From the NCBI RefSeq assembly GCF_014649795.1, contig NZ_BMTS01000002.1:1-64000 (forward strand): a DNA stretch of 64,000 bases, written 5' to 3'. The position numbers and the translations under genes were made by a program. A model generated the notes under the pieces. It did no database searches, was not told the origin of the DNA, and was given only the letters and a program-made list of their open reading frames with translations. Source of the stretch: Streptomyces melanogenes (GTDB lineage: Bacteria; Actinomycetota; Actinomycetes; Streptomycetales; Streptomycetaceae). This document shows, in pieces, positions 45,868 through 54,954 of this stretch; the first letter of the stretch is position 1, and each line of letters starts with the position of its first letter.

Positions 45868-46704
45868 ATGGAGCATGAGGTGTTCGTTCCGGTTGAGGTC
45901 CAGTCACTCCGCCAGACGCTGCGGGACCCGGCGAGGGTCGCCCGCTGCGTCCCCGGCCTGCAGCAGGACGCGGGCGAGCCACCGGTGGCCGGGCGGCTGA
46001 AGCTCCGCGTCGAGGGGCACACGATCACCTACCGGGGCACGCTGCGGATCACCGAGCTCGACGAGGACACCTTCGGCGTGGAGGCGGAGGGCACGGAGGT
46101 GCGCGGCACAGGCGCCGCGAAGTTCTCCCTCACTCTGCGGCTGGCCCCCGAGGCCGAGGGCACCCGCCTCGCCTTCACCGCCACGGCGACCGCGGACGGC
46201 CGCGTGGCCACGGCGACGCCGGAAGGGGCCAGGGCCTCGGCCGCCCGTCTGCTGGACCGTTTCGGCGCGGCGCTGGCGGCGGATGCGGGGACCCCGTCCG
46301 GCGAGGTGCCAGGTGACGTACCCGGCGACGAGCCCGAGGCGGATCCCGCCGGGCCGACCGCGTCCGGGACCGGCACCGCCCCCGGCGCCGACGCCTCCGA
46401 CGGCACCGGCCACTCCGTCTTCGACGCCGTCGTCCCGCCGCCCTCGCTCGATCCGCTCGCGGAGGAGGAGTTCGACGTGCCGGGGGACGCGGACTACGTA
46501 CCCGCCGAGGCCGCGCACGCGCGCCGGACCATGATCGGGCGCAGCGCCGAGGAGGTCGACCACGCGCCGCCGCGCGGGCGGTACGCACCGGTGCCCGCCC
46601 CGGCCGGCGCCGGCGGGGCCACTCTGCGCTGGGTCGCCCCGGCCGCCGCCCTCGCGCTGGCCTCCGCCGTGGTGGTCGGACGCGCCCTGCGCCGCCGCCG
46701 CTGA
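45868..46704 (+). CDS. SRPBCC (CoxG-like) domain protein with C-terminal membrane helix
   Basis: 278 residues. Residues 1-140 form a START/SRPBCC fold (VFVPVEVQSLRQTLRDPARVARCVPGL, GHTITYRGTLRITELDEDTFGVEAEGTE), similar to CoxG proteins. A long acidic, Pro/Gly-rich linker follows (145-245), then a single hydrophobic helix (RWVAPAAALALASAVVVG) and RALRRRR, so it is tail-anchored with the domain in the cytoplasm. No cox genes nearby; ligand unknown. Confidence 0.82.
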   Translation: MEHEVFVPVEVQSLRQTLRDPARVARCVPGLQQDAGEPPVAGRLKLRVEGHTITYRGTLRITELDEDTFGVEAEGTEVRGTGAAKFSLTLRLAPEAEGTRLAFTATATADGRVATATPEGARASAARLLDRFGAALAADAGTPSGEVPGDVPGDEPEADPAGPTASGTGTAPGADASDGTGHSVFDAVVPPPSLDPLAEEEFDVPGDADYVPAEAAHARRTMIGRSAEEVDHAPPRGRYAPVPAPAGAGGATLRWVAPAAALALASAVVVGRALRRRR

Positions 46705-46773
46705 CCGCACCACTGTGGCCAACACGGCGGCGCGCGCTCCGGCGCGTGCGGTGACGCAAGTAGTGTCGGGGGC

Positions 46774-47580
46774 GTGAGTAGCGACAAGAGTGTCCGGCTG
46801 GCGGCCGGCGACGTCGAGTTGACGGTCCGTCCGGACCTCGGATGCCGGATCGAGAGCCTGCGCATCGGCGGTACGGAAGTGCTGCGCCAGGGCGAGCACT
46901 ACGGCTCGTTCCCGATGGTCCCCTGGTGCGGCCGCATCGAGCACGGCGAGTTCCGCAACGGCGGCACCAAGTACCAGCTGCCGCTGAACTCCCCGCCGCA
47001 CGCCATCCACGGCACCGGCCGCGACACCGTCTGGAAGCGGGTGCGCACCGGCGGGGGCGAGTCCGGCCACGCCGAGGCCCACTTCACGTACGACCTGGCC
47101 GAGCCCTGGCCGTACACCGGCCGCGTCACCCAGATCTTCGAGCTGTCCGAGAACGCGCTGACGCTCACCATGGGCGTCGAGACGTACGGCGACTCCTTCC
47201 CCGCGCAGGTCGGCTGGCACCCGTGGTTCCTGCGCAACCTCGGCGGCGAGGACGTCCGGCTCGGGTTCACCCCCGCCTGGCAGGAGGAGCGCGGCGACGA
47301 CCACCTGCCCACCGGCCGCCGCATCGACCCCCTGCCCGGCCCCTGGGACGACTGCTTCGGGATGCCCGACGGCGTCGACGTCACCCTCACCTGGCCGGAG
47401 CAGCTGGAGCTGAAGGTGACCAGCCGCAGCGAGTGGGTGGTCGTCTACGACGAGCAGGAGGCGGCGGTGTGCGTGGAGCCCCAGTCGGGCCCGCCCAACG
47501 GCCTCAACACGCTCCCGAGGCTGGTGACGCCGGTGGACCCGCTGGAGCTCGCGACGACCTGGAGCTGGCGGCGCCTCTAA
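46774..47580 (+). CDS. Aldose 1-epimerase family protein
   Basis: 268 residues, GTG start. Galactose-mutarotase fold motifs: PMVPWCGRIEHGEF (substrate Arg), SPPHAIHGTGRD with the catalytic-type His, VGWHPWFLRN with the second His, and the C-terminal VCVEPQSGPPNG with the conserved Glu. It interconverts sugar anomers; the exact sugar is unknown. Ten bases before pyrE, so probably in one transcript. Confidence 0.9.
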   Translation: MSSDKSVRLAAGDVELTVRPDLGCRIESLRIGGTEVLRQGEHYGSFPMVPWCGRIEHGEFRNGGTKYQLPLNSPPHAIHGTGRDTVWKRVRTGGGESGHAEAHFTYDLAEPWPYTGRVTQIFELSENALTLTMGVETYGDSFPAQVGWHPWFLRNLGGEDVRLGFTPAWQEERGDDHLPTGRRIDPLPGPWDDCFGMPDGVDVTLTWPEQLELKVTSRSEWVVVYDEQEAAVCVEPQSGPPNGLNTLPRLVTPVDPLELATTWSWRRL

Positions 47581-47590
47581 GCTGGCGGGC

Positions 47591-48130
47591 ATGACTGACG
47601 TACGCGCTGACCTGCTCCAGCAGATCAAGGACAAGGCCGTGGTGCACGGCAAGGTGACCCTCTCCTCGGGCCTGGAAGCCGACTACTACATCGACCTGCG
47701 CCGGATCACGCTGGACGGCGAGGCCGCGCCGCTGGTCGGTCAGGTCATGCTCGACCTCACCGCCGACCTGGACTTCGACTGCGTCGGCGGGCTGACCCTG
47801 GGCGCCGACCCGGTGGCGACGTCGATGCTGCACGCCTCGGCCGCGCGCGGGCAGCGCCTGGACGCCTTCGTCGTGCGCAAGGCGCAGAAGGCGCACGGCA
47901 TGCAGCGCCGGATCGAGGGCACGGACGTCAAGGGCCGCCGCTGCCTGGTGGTCGAGGACACCTCCACCACCGGCGGCTCGCCGCTGACGGCCGTCGAGGC
48001 GGTGCGCGAGGCGGGCGGCGAGGTCGTGGCCGTCGCCACGATCGTCGACCGGGGCGCGGCCGACGCGATCGCCGAGGCGGGTCTGGCGTACCTCACGGGG
48101 TACCGGCTGGGCGACCTGGGCCTGGCGTAA
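47591..48130 (+). CDS. pyrE: Orotate phosphoribosyltransferase
   Basis: 179 residues. PRPP loop RRCLVVEDTSTTGGSPLTAVEAV (about 115-137), dimer loop with FVVRKAQKAHGMQRRIEG, and KVTLSSGLEADYYIDLRR at the N terminus, all typical of PyrE. It converts orotate and PRPP to OMP in pyrimidine synthesis. Follows the aldose epimerase by 10 bases. Confidence 0.95.
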   Translation: MTDVRADLLQQIKDKAVVHGKVTLSSGLEADYYIDLRRITLDGEAAPLVGQVMLDLTADLDFDCVGGLTLGADPVATSMLHASAARGQRLDAFVVRKAQKAHGMQRRIEGTDVKGRRCLVVEDTSTTGGSPLTAVEAVREAGGEVVAVATIVDRGAADAIAEAGLAYLTGYRLGDLGLA

Positions 48131-48279
48131 CAGGGTCCGGCATAACGGGGTAAATGCCCGGATTGCCACCGTCGCCGTAACCGGTCCGGGGTACCCGGCA
48201 AGATCGACTGACGGGCACTCCGAAAGTGGTGACCTAGGTCCTCGATGCCGCCCATACCGGCTCTGACCTGTGCTTTCCC

Positions 48280-48319
48280 CGAGGGGGCTGCCGTTTCACG
48301 TGAAACGGCAGCCCCCTCG
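48280..48319. terminator. 40-bp perfect palindrome containing parS
   Basis: CGAGGGGGCTGCCGTTTCAC (48280-48299) is followed directly by its exact complement. As RNA it folds to a long stem after pyrE and may end that transcript, but its centre is a parS sequence, so its main role may be ParB binding. Confidence 0.7.
48293..48306. other. parS centromere-like site (ParB binding)
   Basis: GTTTCACGTGAAAC, an exact match to the 14-bp parS element used by chromosomal ParB in Streptomyces, where sites cluster around oriC. It lies between pyrE and fba. Confidence 0.9.
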
Positions 48320-48437
48320 TCCGTCCGCAGGGTGGAGCCGGGCGCAGAGTCTGGAAAGATGGGCCGCGACGATGACGTCGCCCCCAGGTCAGGGCCAGCA
48401 CATATCGCACACCCCGCACATCACAAGGAGCGGACAG

Positions 48438-49460
48438 ATGCCCATCGCAACCCCCGAGGTCTACAACGAGATGCTCGACCGGGCGAAGGCAGGCAAGTTC
48501 GCCTACCCGGCCATCAACGTGACCTCGACCCAGACCCTGCACGCTGCGCTGCGCGGCTTCGCGGAGGCCGAGAGCGACGGCATCATCCAGATCTCCACCG
48601 GCGGTGCCGAGTTCCTGGGTGGCCAGTACAACAAGGACATGGTCACCGGCGCGGTCGCCCTGGCCGAGTTCGCGCACGTCGTCGCCGCCAAGTACGACAT
48701 CACCGTCGCGCTGCACACCGACCACTGCCCCAAGGACAAGCTGGACGCCTACGTACGTCCGCTCCTGGAGGTCTCGGCCGAGCGCGTCGCCAAGGGCCTG
48801 AACCCGCTCTTCCAGTCGCACATGTGGGACGGCTCCGCCGAGACCCTCGCGGACAACCTGGCCATCGGCCAGGAGCTGCTCGCCAAGGCCGCCGCCGCCA
48901 AGATCATCCTTGAGGTCGAGATCACCCCGACCGGCGGCGAGGAGGACGGCGTCAGCCACGAGATCAACGACGAGCTGTACACGACCGTCGACGACGCGCT
49001 GCGCACCGCCGAGGCGCTCGGCCTGGGCGAGAAGGGCCGCTACCTGCTGGCCGCCTCCTTCGGCAACGTCCATGGCGTCTACAAGCCGGGCAACGTCGTG
49101 CTGCGTCCGGAGCTCCTCAAGGACCTCCAGGAGGGCGTCGCCGCGAAGTACGGCAAGGCCTCCCCGTTCGACTTCGTCTTCCACGGCGGCTCCGGCTCCA
49201 GCGAGCAGGAGATCGCGACCGCGCTGGAGAACGGCGTCGTGAAGATGAACCTGGACACCGACACCCAGTACGCCTTCACGCGTCCGGTCGCGGACCACAT
49301 GTTCCGCAACTACGACGGCGTCCTGAAGGTCGACGGCGAGGTCGGCAAGAAGTCCACCTACGACCCGCGTACCTGGGGCAAGCTCGCCGAGGCGAGCATG
49401 GCCAAGCGCGTCACCGAGGCGTGCGCGAACCTGCGCTCGACCGGCACGAAGCTGAAGTAA
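48438..49460 (+). CDS. fba: Fructose-bisphosphate aldolase, class II
   Basis: 340 residues from the ATG at 48438 (AAGGAG ahead). Zinc ligands in ALHTDHCPK (His/Asp), the Glu of ILEVEITPTGGEEDGV, the His of SFGNVHGVYKPG, and FHGGSGSSEQEI for the phosphate. It cleaves fructose-1,6-bisphosphate in glycolysis and works in reverse in gluconeogenesis. Typical core gene next to pyrE. Confidence 0.97.
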   Translation: MPIATPEVYNEMLDRAKAGKFAYPAINVTSTQTLHAALRGFAEAESDGIIQISTGGAEFLGGQYNKDMVTGAVALAEFAHVVAAKYDITVALHTDHCPKDKLDAYVRPLLEVSAERVAKGLNPLFQSHMWDGSAETLADNLAIGQELLAKAAAAKIILEVEITPTGGEEDGVSHEINDELYTTVDDALRTAEALGLGEKGRYLLAASFGNVHGVYKPGNVVLRPELLKDLQEGVAAKYGKASPFDFVFHGGSGSSEQEIATALENGVVKMNLDTDTQYAFTRPVADHMFRNYDGVLKVDGEVGKKSTYDPRTWGKLAEASMAKRVTEACANLRSTGTKLK

Positions 49461-49492
49461 CGGGCGCGCGGGCCCGCCGCCCGCGCTCCCCC

Positions 49493-49538
49493 GCACGAGG
49501 CCCGGCCTCCCCCGCTCGGGGGGTGCCGGGTCTCGTGC
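49493..49538 (+). terminator. fba terminator
   Basis: Long hairpin GCACGAGGCCCGGC/GCCGGGTCTCGTGC with one mismatch and more pairing inside (CCCCCG/CGGGGG). It starts 33 bases after the fba stop. Confidence 0.8.
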
Positions 49539-49557
49539 GTTGGGCGAGAGTGGATCC

Positions 49558-51015
49558 ATGAGCGTACGGATGGGCACGGCGGCCGGACGGTGGGTGCTGT
49601 TCACGACCGTGCTCGGGTCCGGGATGGCGATGCTCGACTCGACCGTGGTCAATGTGGCCCTGCCGCGCATCGGGGCGGACCTGGACGCGGACATGGCGGT
49701 GCTCCAGTGGACCGTGAACGCGTACATGCTCACGCTCGCCGGGCTGATCCTGCTCGGCGGAGCGCTGGGCGACCGGTACGGCCGCCGGAAGGTCTTCGTC
49801 TTCGGCGTGGTCTGGTTCGCCGCCGGGTCGCTGCTGTGCGGCATCGCGCCCGACGCGGGCGTCCTGATCGCCGCCCGCGCCCTCCAGGGCATAGGCGGCG
49901 CGCTCCTCACCCCCGGCTCGCTCGCCCTCATCCAGGCGAGCTTCCACCCCGACGACCGGGCCGCCGCCGTCGGCGTCTGGTCCGGGCTCGGCGGGGTCGG
50001 GGCGGCCGTCGGCCCGTTCCTGGGCGGCTGGCTGGTGGACGGCCCCGGCTGGCGCTGGGTGTTCCTGCTGAACGTCCCGCTGGCCGCGCTGTGCGTCCCG
50101 GTGGCGCTGCGGCACGTCCCGGAGTCCAAGGACGCGCGCGTGCACACGGCCCGGTTCGACGTCACCGGGGCGGTGCTGGGGGCGCTGGCGCTCGCACTGG
50201 TGACGTACGCGCTGATCGAGGCGCCCGGGCAGGGGGCGTCGCCGCTGGTGCTCGGCGCGGCGGCGGCGGGTCTCCTGCTGGGCGTGGCCTTCGTCCGTCT
50301 GGAACGCCGCCTGCCGGATCCCATGCTGCCGCCGGAGATCTTCGCGTCGCGCCAGTTCACGGCGGTGAACGTGGTGACGGTGTGCGTGTACGCGGCGTTC
50401 GGCGGCTTCTTCTTCCTGGCGGCGCTCCAGCTCCAGGTGGTGGCGGGGTACTCGGCCCTGGGCGCGGGCGCGGCCCTGCTCCCCACCACGGTCCTGATGC
50501 TCCTGCTCTCGGCCCGCTCGGGCGCGCTGGGCGAGCGGATCGGCCCGCGCATACCGCTGACGGTGGGGCCGCTGCTGTGCGCGGCCGGGATGCTGCTGAT
50601 GCTGCGGGTGGGGGTGGACGCGTCGTACGTACGTGACGTGCTCCCCGCGGTCGTCGTCCTCGGCCTGGGCATGGTGACCCTGGTCGCGCCGCTCACGGCG
50701 ACGGTGCTCGGGTCGGTGGACGCGGGGCGGGCGGGTCTGGCGAGCGGGATCAACAACGCGGCGGCGCGGGCGGCGGGGCTTATCGCGGTGGCGGCGCTGC
50801 CGTTGGTGGCAGGCATGTCCCCGTCCGCCTACCGCTCCGCGGCGGAGTTCGGGTCGACGTTTCGGCGGGCGATGCCGGTGTGTGCGGGGGTGTTGGTGGT
50901 GGGGGCGGTGCTGGCGTATCTGACGGTTCGCCGTCTGCCGGTGGGGGTGTGCCATCCGGAGTGCCGGGTGTCCTGCGGGGTGACGCCGCCGCTGGAGCGG
51001 GACCGGGGGGTTTGA
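49558..51015 (+). CDS. DHA2-family MFS exporter (14 TM)
   Basis: 485 residues from the ATG at 49558. LDSTVVNVALPRIGADL in helix 1, motif A GDRYGRRKVFVFG and motif C GLGGVGAAVGPFLGGWLVDGPGWRWVF are the EmrB/QacA-type signature. A multidrug or metabolite exporter by family; no dedicated regulator is adjacent. Unusual Cys-containing C terminus (GVCHPECRVSCGVTPP). Confidence 0.88.
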   Translation: MSVRMGTAAGRWVLFTTVLGSGMAMLDSTVVNVALPRIGADLDADMAVLQWTVNAYMLTLAGLILLGGALGDRYGRRKVFVFGVVWFAAGSLLCGIAPDAGVLIAARALQGIGGALLTPGSLALIQASFHPDDRAAAVGVWSGLGGVGAAVGPFLGGWLVDGPGWRWVFLLNVPLAALCVPVALRHVPESKDARVHTARFDVTGAVLGALALALVTYALIEAPGQGASPLVLGAAAAGLLLGVAFVRLERRLPDPMLPPEIFASRQFTAVNVVTVCVYAAFGGFFFLAALQLQVVAGYSALGAGAALLPTTVLMLLLSARSGALGERIGPRIPLTVGPLLCAAGMLLMLRVGVDASYVRDVLPAVVVLGLGMVTLVAPLTATVLGSVDAGRAGLASGINNAAARAAGLIAVAALPLVAGMSPSAYRSAAEFGSTFRRAMPVCAGVLVVGAVLAYLTVRRLPVGVCHPECRVSCGVTPPLERDRGV

Positions 51016-51019
51016 CCCC

Positions 51020-51252
51020 CACCCCGCCCCTTCCCTAAACCCTCCGGGGGATCCGTGTCCGTCTGCGGGCCGGTGGTGGGCTGGTCGCGCAGTTCCCCGC
51101 GCCCCTAAGAACGCCCCTTCGGGGCGCCCAGGGGATTGCCGCGGAGCGGCATTTTTAGGGGCGCGGGGAACTGCGCGACCAGCCACAGACGGCCTGCAGC
51201 CGACGAACCCGGCCGTCCGCCAGAGGACTTTCGGGAAGGGGCGGGGAGGGGC
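51020..51252. repeat. Intergenic mosaic palindromic repeat, copy 2
   Basis: Outer arms: CCACCCCGCCCCTTCCCTAAACC at the left and TTCGGGAAGGGGCGGGGAGG at the right. Middle: GTCTGCGGGCCGG and ACAGACGGCCTGC. Inner: CTGGTCGCGCAGTTCCCCGC paired with GCGGGGAACTGCGCGACCAG. It fills most of the gap between the MFS and DUF3151 genes. Confidence 0.85.
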
Positions 51253-51292
51253 CAAAACCCCCGGTGGGTGGCGGACGCGGCAGACTGGAGGC

Positions 51293-51706
51293 ATGTCCAT
51301 TCACGAGAACCTCCTCGGCGGGCCCGCCCCGACCCACCTCCCCGACGACCCCGAACCGCGCGACCTGCTCGCGCAGGGCACCGCCCCCGCCGACGTCGCC
51401 GCCAAGTACCCCACCTCCTCCCTCGCCTGGGCCCAGCTCGCGGACGACGCGTTCGACGCGGGCCGCACGGTCGAGTCGTACGCGTACGCCCGCACCGGCT
51501 ACCACCGCGGCCTCGACTCGCTGCGCCGCGCCGGCTGGAAGGGCCACGGCCCGGTCCCGTGGGAGCACGAGCCCAACCGCGGCTTCCTGCGCGCCCTGCA
51601 CGCACTGGCCCGCGCCGCCCAAGCCATCGGCGAGCAGGCCGAGTTCGAGCGCTGCACCACGTTCCTGCGGGACTCCTCGCCGCTCGCCGCCGACACGCTG
51701 GGCTGA
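51293..51706 (+). CDS. DUF3151 family protein
   Basis: 137 residues. Actinobacterial DUF3151 pattern: LLGGPAPTHLPDDPEPRDLLAQG, FPTSSLAWAQLADDAFDAG-like PTSSLAWAQLADDAF, then SYAYARTGYHRGLDSLRRAGWKGHGPVPWEHEPNRGFLRALHAL and the ending. A TPR-like helical protein of unknown function, found beside fba in many actinobacteria. Confidence 0.85.
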   Translation: MSIHENLLGGPAPTHLPDDPEPRDLLAQGTAPADVAAKYPTSSLAWAQLADDAFDAGRTVESYAYARTGYHRGLDSLRRAGWKGHGPVPWEHEPNRGFLRALHALARAAQAIGEQAEFERCTTFLRDSSPLAADTLG

Positions 51707-51876
51707 CCTGCACGAACGCGTACCGCCCGGACAACTCCCGTACGGGCGGTACGATCGCACGCACCATCGATTACAGGACAACAAACCGAAAACCGCGGAT
51801 CGTATCCGAGCGCTGGCGCACGAGGCCCCACACCTCTTCCCCCCAACTCCAGCCGTGACAAGGGGAGAAGTCTGTC

Positions 51877-52773
51877 TTGGGCAAGCGAGCAGCCCGCAGC
51901 GGAGACCGTCGTGGCCGTGGCCACACCCGACCCCGTGGCCGTGGCAGACGCTCGGCCCGGCGCCACCCGCGCGCCCTGCTCCTCGTGGGCGGCCTCCTCG
52001 GCCTCGCCCTCATCTGCGGCTCCGCCCTCGCCGAGTGGCGCGGCCGCGACGGCTACACCCCCGAACCCGGATACGCCGCCGAGAGCCCCCTCGGCTCCCG
52101 CACCCCCCTCCCGACCGCCCCGCCCCCGAAGCAGTCGAAGAAGGACGAGAAGCCCGGCGAGGGGAGCGACTCCGGCAAGAAGGGCGACGGGGGCGACGAC
52201 GTGCCCGCCGCCGGGCCCGGCACCTTCACCCCCGCCCGCGCCTCCGGCGTCCCCGTCGGCACCGGCGGCCCGCTGCGCCGCTACAAGGTGCTCGTCGAGG
52301 ACGGCGTCGACGTCTCGCCGCGCCAGGCCGCCACCGAGGTCCAGGCGATCCTCGCCCACCCCCGCAGCTGGGCCGCGCACGGACGCGGCCGGTTCCAGCT
52401 GGTCTCCGGCGACGACAGCGCCGACGTGACCATAAAGATCGCCACCCCGGCCACCACGGACCGGCTCTGCGCGGTCAACGGCGACACCCACGGCGAGCTG
52501 AACTGCGAGGTCGCGGGCGGTGTCGTGGTCAACCTCAAGCGGTGGGTGAAGGGCTCGCCGCAGTACGACGGGCCGCCCGCCGAGTACCGGCACCTGATCA
52601 TCAACCACGAGATCGGCCACATGATCGGCTTCCATCAGCACATGGACTGCCCGGGCGAGGGCAAGGCCGCGCCGGTGATGATGCAGCAGATCAAGGGTCT
52701 GAAGGGTTGCAAGTCCAACGCGTGGCCGTACGCCAAGGGCGGCGCCTTCGTGGACGGCCCGGCCGTGCCGTAG
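51877..52773 (+). CDS. DUF3152 secreted/anchored metzincin-like protein
   Basis: 298 residues from a TTG at 51877 with AAGGGGAGAAG ahead. A strongly basic N terminus (Arg-rich, 1-30) leads into one membrane helix (ALLLVGGLLGLALICGSALA), then a Lys/Asp/Pro linker, then a C-terminal catalytic-like domain with INHEIGHMIGFHQHMDCPG (about 243-261), the HExxHxxGxxH zinc motif. Paired cysteines (CAVNGDTHGELNC) fit an exported fold. It is probably a membrane-anchored extracellular zinc peptidase; DUF3152 by recall. Confidence 0.85.
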   Translation: MGKRAARSGDRRGRGHTRPRGRGRRSARRHPRALLLVGGLLGLALICGSALAEWRGRDGYTPEPGYAAESPLGSRTPLPTAPPPKQSKKDEKPGEGSDSGKKGDGGDDVPAAGPGTFTPARASGVPVGTGGPLRRYKVLVEDGVDVSPRQAATEVQAILAHPRSWAAHGRGRFQLVSGDDSADVTIKIATPATTDRLCAVNGDTHGELNCEVAGGVVVNLKRWVKGSPQYDGPPAEYRHLIINHEIGHMIGFHQHMDCPGEGKAAPVMMQQIKGLKGCKSNAWPYAKGGAFVDGPAVP

Positions 52774-52894
52774 GCCACTTTCCGGGCCCTGACGAGGGTG
52801 GGCGGGGCGTGCTTATGATGCGGGTGGGGACCGGGGCTCCGATGCCGATGAAGGAAGGGGCGGACCGCTACCCGGACACATCAGGGAGACAGCG

Positions 52895-53770
52895 ATGTCA
52901 TCAAAGATGTCCGAACCGGTAGAAACCGCCGGAGCAGCCGCCGCCGGAGCCGTCGACCCGGCCGAAGCCCCCAACCTGGACTTCGCGGGCACCACGCCCT
53001 ACGAGGACTACGTCCAGGCGGACGTCCTCACCCACCTCCAGCACCTGCGCTCGGACGACCCCGGCGAGATGGTCTTCCTGGTCACCACCCAGGTCATGGA
53101 GCTGTGGTTCACCGTGATCGTCCACGAGTGGGAGACCGCCACGCGCGCGTTGCGCGAGGACCGGGTGCCGGTGGCCGTGGACGCGCTCAAGCGGTCCGTA
53201 CGCGAGCTGGAGGCGCTCAACGCGTCCTGGACGCCCCTCGCGCAGCTGACCCCGGCGCAGTTCAACTCCTACCGCGCGGCCCTCGGCGAGGGCTCCGGCT
53301 TCCAGTCGGCGATGTACCGCCGGATGGAGTTCCTGCTCGGTGAGAAGTCGGCGTCCATGCTGGTGCCGCACCGGGGCGCGCCGCGTGCGCACGCCGAGCT
53401 GGAGAAGGCGCTCCAGGAGCCGAGCGTGTACGACGAGGTGCTGGCGCTGCTGGCGCGGCGCGGGTACGCCGTTCCGGCCGCCGTCCTCGACCGCGACCTC
53501 TCCCAGCGGTACGAGCCGTCGCCGCAGGTCGAGGCCGTCTGGGCGGAACTTTACGCCGGGGACCAGAACGGGGAACTCGTACGCCTGGGCGAGGCGTTGA
53601 CCGATGTGGGCGAGCTGGTGTGGCGCTGGCGCAACGACCATCTGGTGGCGACGAGGAGAGCGATGGGCGCGAAGACCGGCACGGGCGGTTCGGCGGGCGT
53701 GGCCTGGCTGGAGAAGCGCGCGGCGAAGAACGTGTTCCCCGAGCTGTGGACGGCGCGCAGCCATGTCTGA
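52895..53770 (+). CDS. Tryptophan 2,3-dioxygenase
   Basis: 291 residues. Haem-enzyme helices are seen in YEDYVQADVLTHLQ, MVFLVTTQVMELWFTVIVHEW (distal region with substrate residues), FNSYRAALGEGSGFQSAMYRRMEFLLG and WRNDHLVATRRAMGAKTGTGGSAGVAWLEK with the proximal His. It opens the indole ring of tryptophan to N-formylkynurenine. Its 3' end overlaps kynureninase by 8 bases. ATG 52895 has GGGAGA ahead. Confidence 0.95.
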   Translation: MSSKMSEPVETAGAAAAGAVDPAEAPNLDFAGTTPYEDYVQADVLTHLQHLRSDDPGEMVFLVTTQVMELWFTVIVHEWETATRALREDRVPVAVDALKRSVRELEALNASWTPLAQLTPAQFNSYRAALGEGSGFQSAMYRRMEFLLGEKSASMLVPHRGAPRAHAELEKALQEPSVYDEVLALLARRGYAVPAAVLDRDLSQRYEPSPQVEAVWAELYAGDQNGELVRLGEALTDVGELVWRWRNDHLVATRRAMGAKTGTGGSAGVAWLEKRAAKNVFPELWTARSHV

Positions 53771-54953
53771 GTCCCTGGCCGGCAAGGCCGCGGCGCTGGA
53801 CGCCGCAGACGAACTCGCCAAGCACCGCGACCTGTTCGCCCTCGACGACGACACGGTCTACCTCGACGGCAACTCGCTGGGCGCGCTGCCGCGCCACGTT
53901 CCGGCCCGGATGCAGGAGGTCATCGCGCACGAGTGGGGCGAGCTGCGCATCCGCTCCTGGGACGAGAGCGGCTGGTGGACGGCGCCGGAGCGGATCGGCG
54001 ACCGCATCGCGCCGCTGGTCGGCGCGGCGCCGGGCCGGATCGTGGTGGGCGACTCCACGAGTGTGAACGTCTTCAAGGCGCTGGTCGCGGCGGTGCGGCT
54101 GGCGCCGTCCGACCGCGACGAGATCCTGGTCGACGAGTCGACGTTCCCGACGGACGGGTACGTGGCGGGGTCCGCCGCGCGGATGACGGGCCGGGCGGTC
54201 CGCCCGGTCGCGCCCGGCGAGATGGCGGCGGCGGTCGGTCCGCGTACGGCCGCGATCCTGGTCAACCACGTCGACTACCGCACGGGCCGGCTGCACGACC
54301 TGCCCGGCATCACCGCGGCCGCGCACGTGGCGGGGGCACTGGCGGTCTGGGACCTGTGCCACAGCGCGGGCGCGCTGCCGGTGGGCCTGGAGGCGCACGG
54401 GGTGGACTTCGCGGTGGGCTGCACCTACAAGTACCTGAACGGCGGGCCGGGTTCGCCCGCCTATCTGTACGTCCGGGGCGACCACCAGGCGTCCTTCGAC
54501 TCGCCCCTTCCCGGGTGGAACTCGCACGAGGATCCCTTCGGGATGCGGGGGGAGTACGTGCCGGGGGCCGGGGCGGTGCGGGGCCGTGTGGGCACGCCGG
54601 ACATTCTGTCCATGCTGGCCCTGGAGTCGGCCCTCGACGTCTGGACGGGGGTCTCGATCGACGCGGTCCGCGCGAAGTCGTTGGCGTTGACGGACTTCTT
54701 CTTGGAGTGCGTGTCGGCGTACGTGCCGCAGGGGCGGGTGGCTTCGGTTACGCCTGCGGCGCACGGGGAGCGGGGCAGCCAGGTCGCCCTCCGCTGCGAC
54801 GACGCGGGTTCGGTGATGGCGGCGCTCATCGCGGCGGGTGTCGTGGGCGACTACCGCCGCCCCGACGTCCTCCGGTTCGGCTTCACGCCGCTGTACGTGG
54901 GGTTCGGGGACGCGGAGAGGGCAGCGCGAGCCCTGTCGACGGCCCTGGCCTAG
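53763..54953 (+). CDS. Kynureninase
   Basis: 396 residues, ATG 53763 inside the previous gene's end. PLP lysine in CTYKYLNGGPGSPAYLY (about 223), FALDDDTVYLDGNSLGALPR at the N terminus, and HVDYRTGRLHDLPGI. It splits kynurenine to anthranilate and alanine, so it directly continues the dioxygenase pathway. The formamidase step is probably the hydrolase at 55.4 kb. Confidence 0.95.
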   Translation: MSESLAGKAAALDAADELAKHRDLFALDDDTVYLDGNSLGALPRHVPARMQEVIAHEWGELRIRSWDESGWWTAPERIGDRIAPLVGAAPGRIVVGDSTSVNVFKALVAAVRLAPSDRDEILVDESTFPTDGYVAGSAARMTGRAVRPVAPGEMAAAVGPRTAAILVNHVDYRTGRLHDLPGITAAAHVAGALAVWDLCHSAGALPVGLEAHGVDFAVGCTYKYLNGGPGSPAYLYVRGDHQASFDSPLPGWNSHEDPFGMRGEYVPGAGAVRGRVGTPDILSMLALESALDVWTGVSIDAVRAKSLALTDFFLECVSAYVPQGRVASVTPAAHGERGSQVALRCDDAGSVMAALIAAGVVGDYRRPDVLRFGFTPLYVGFGDAERAARALSTALA

Positions 54954-54954
54954 C

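Noticed and set aside
49558..51015. MFS exporter at 49.6 kb considered as an fba operon member
   Set aside because: A strong terminator hairpin at 49493-49538 separates it from fba.
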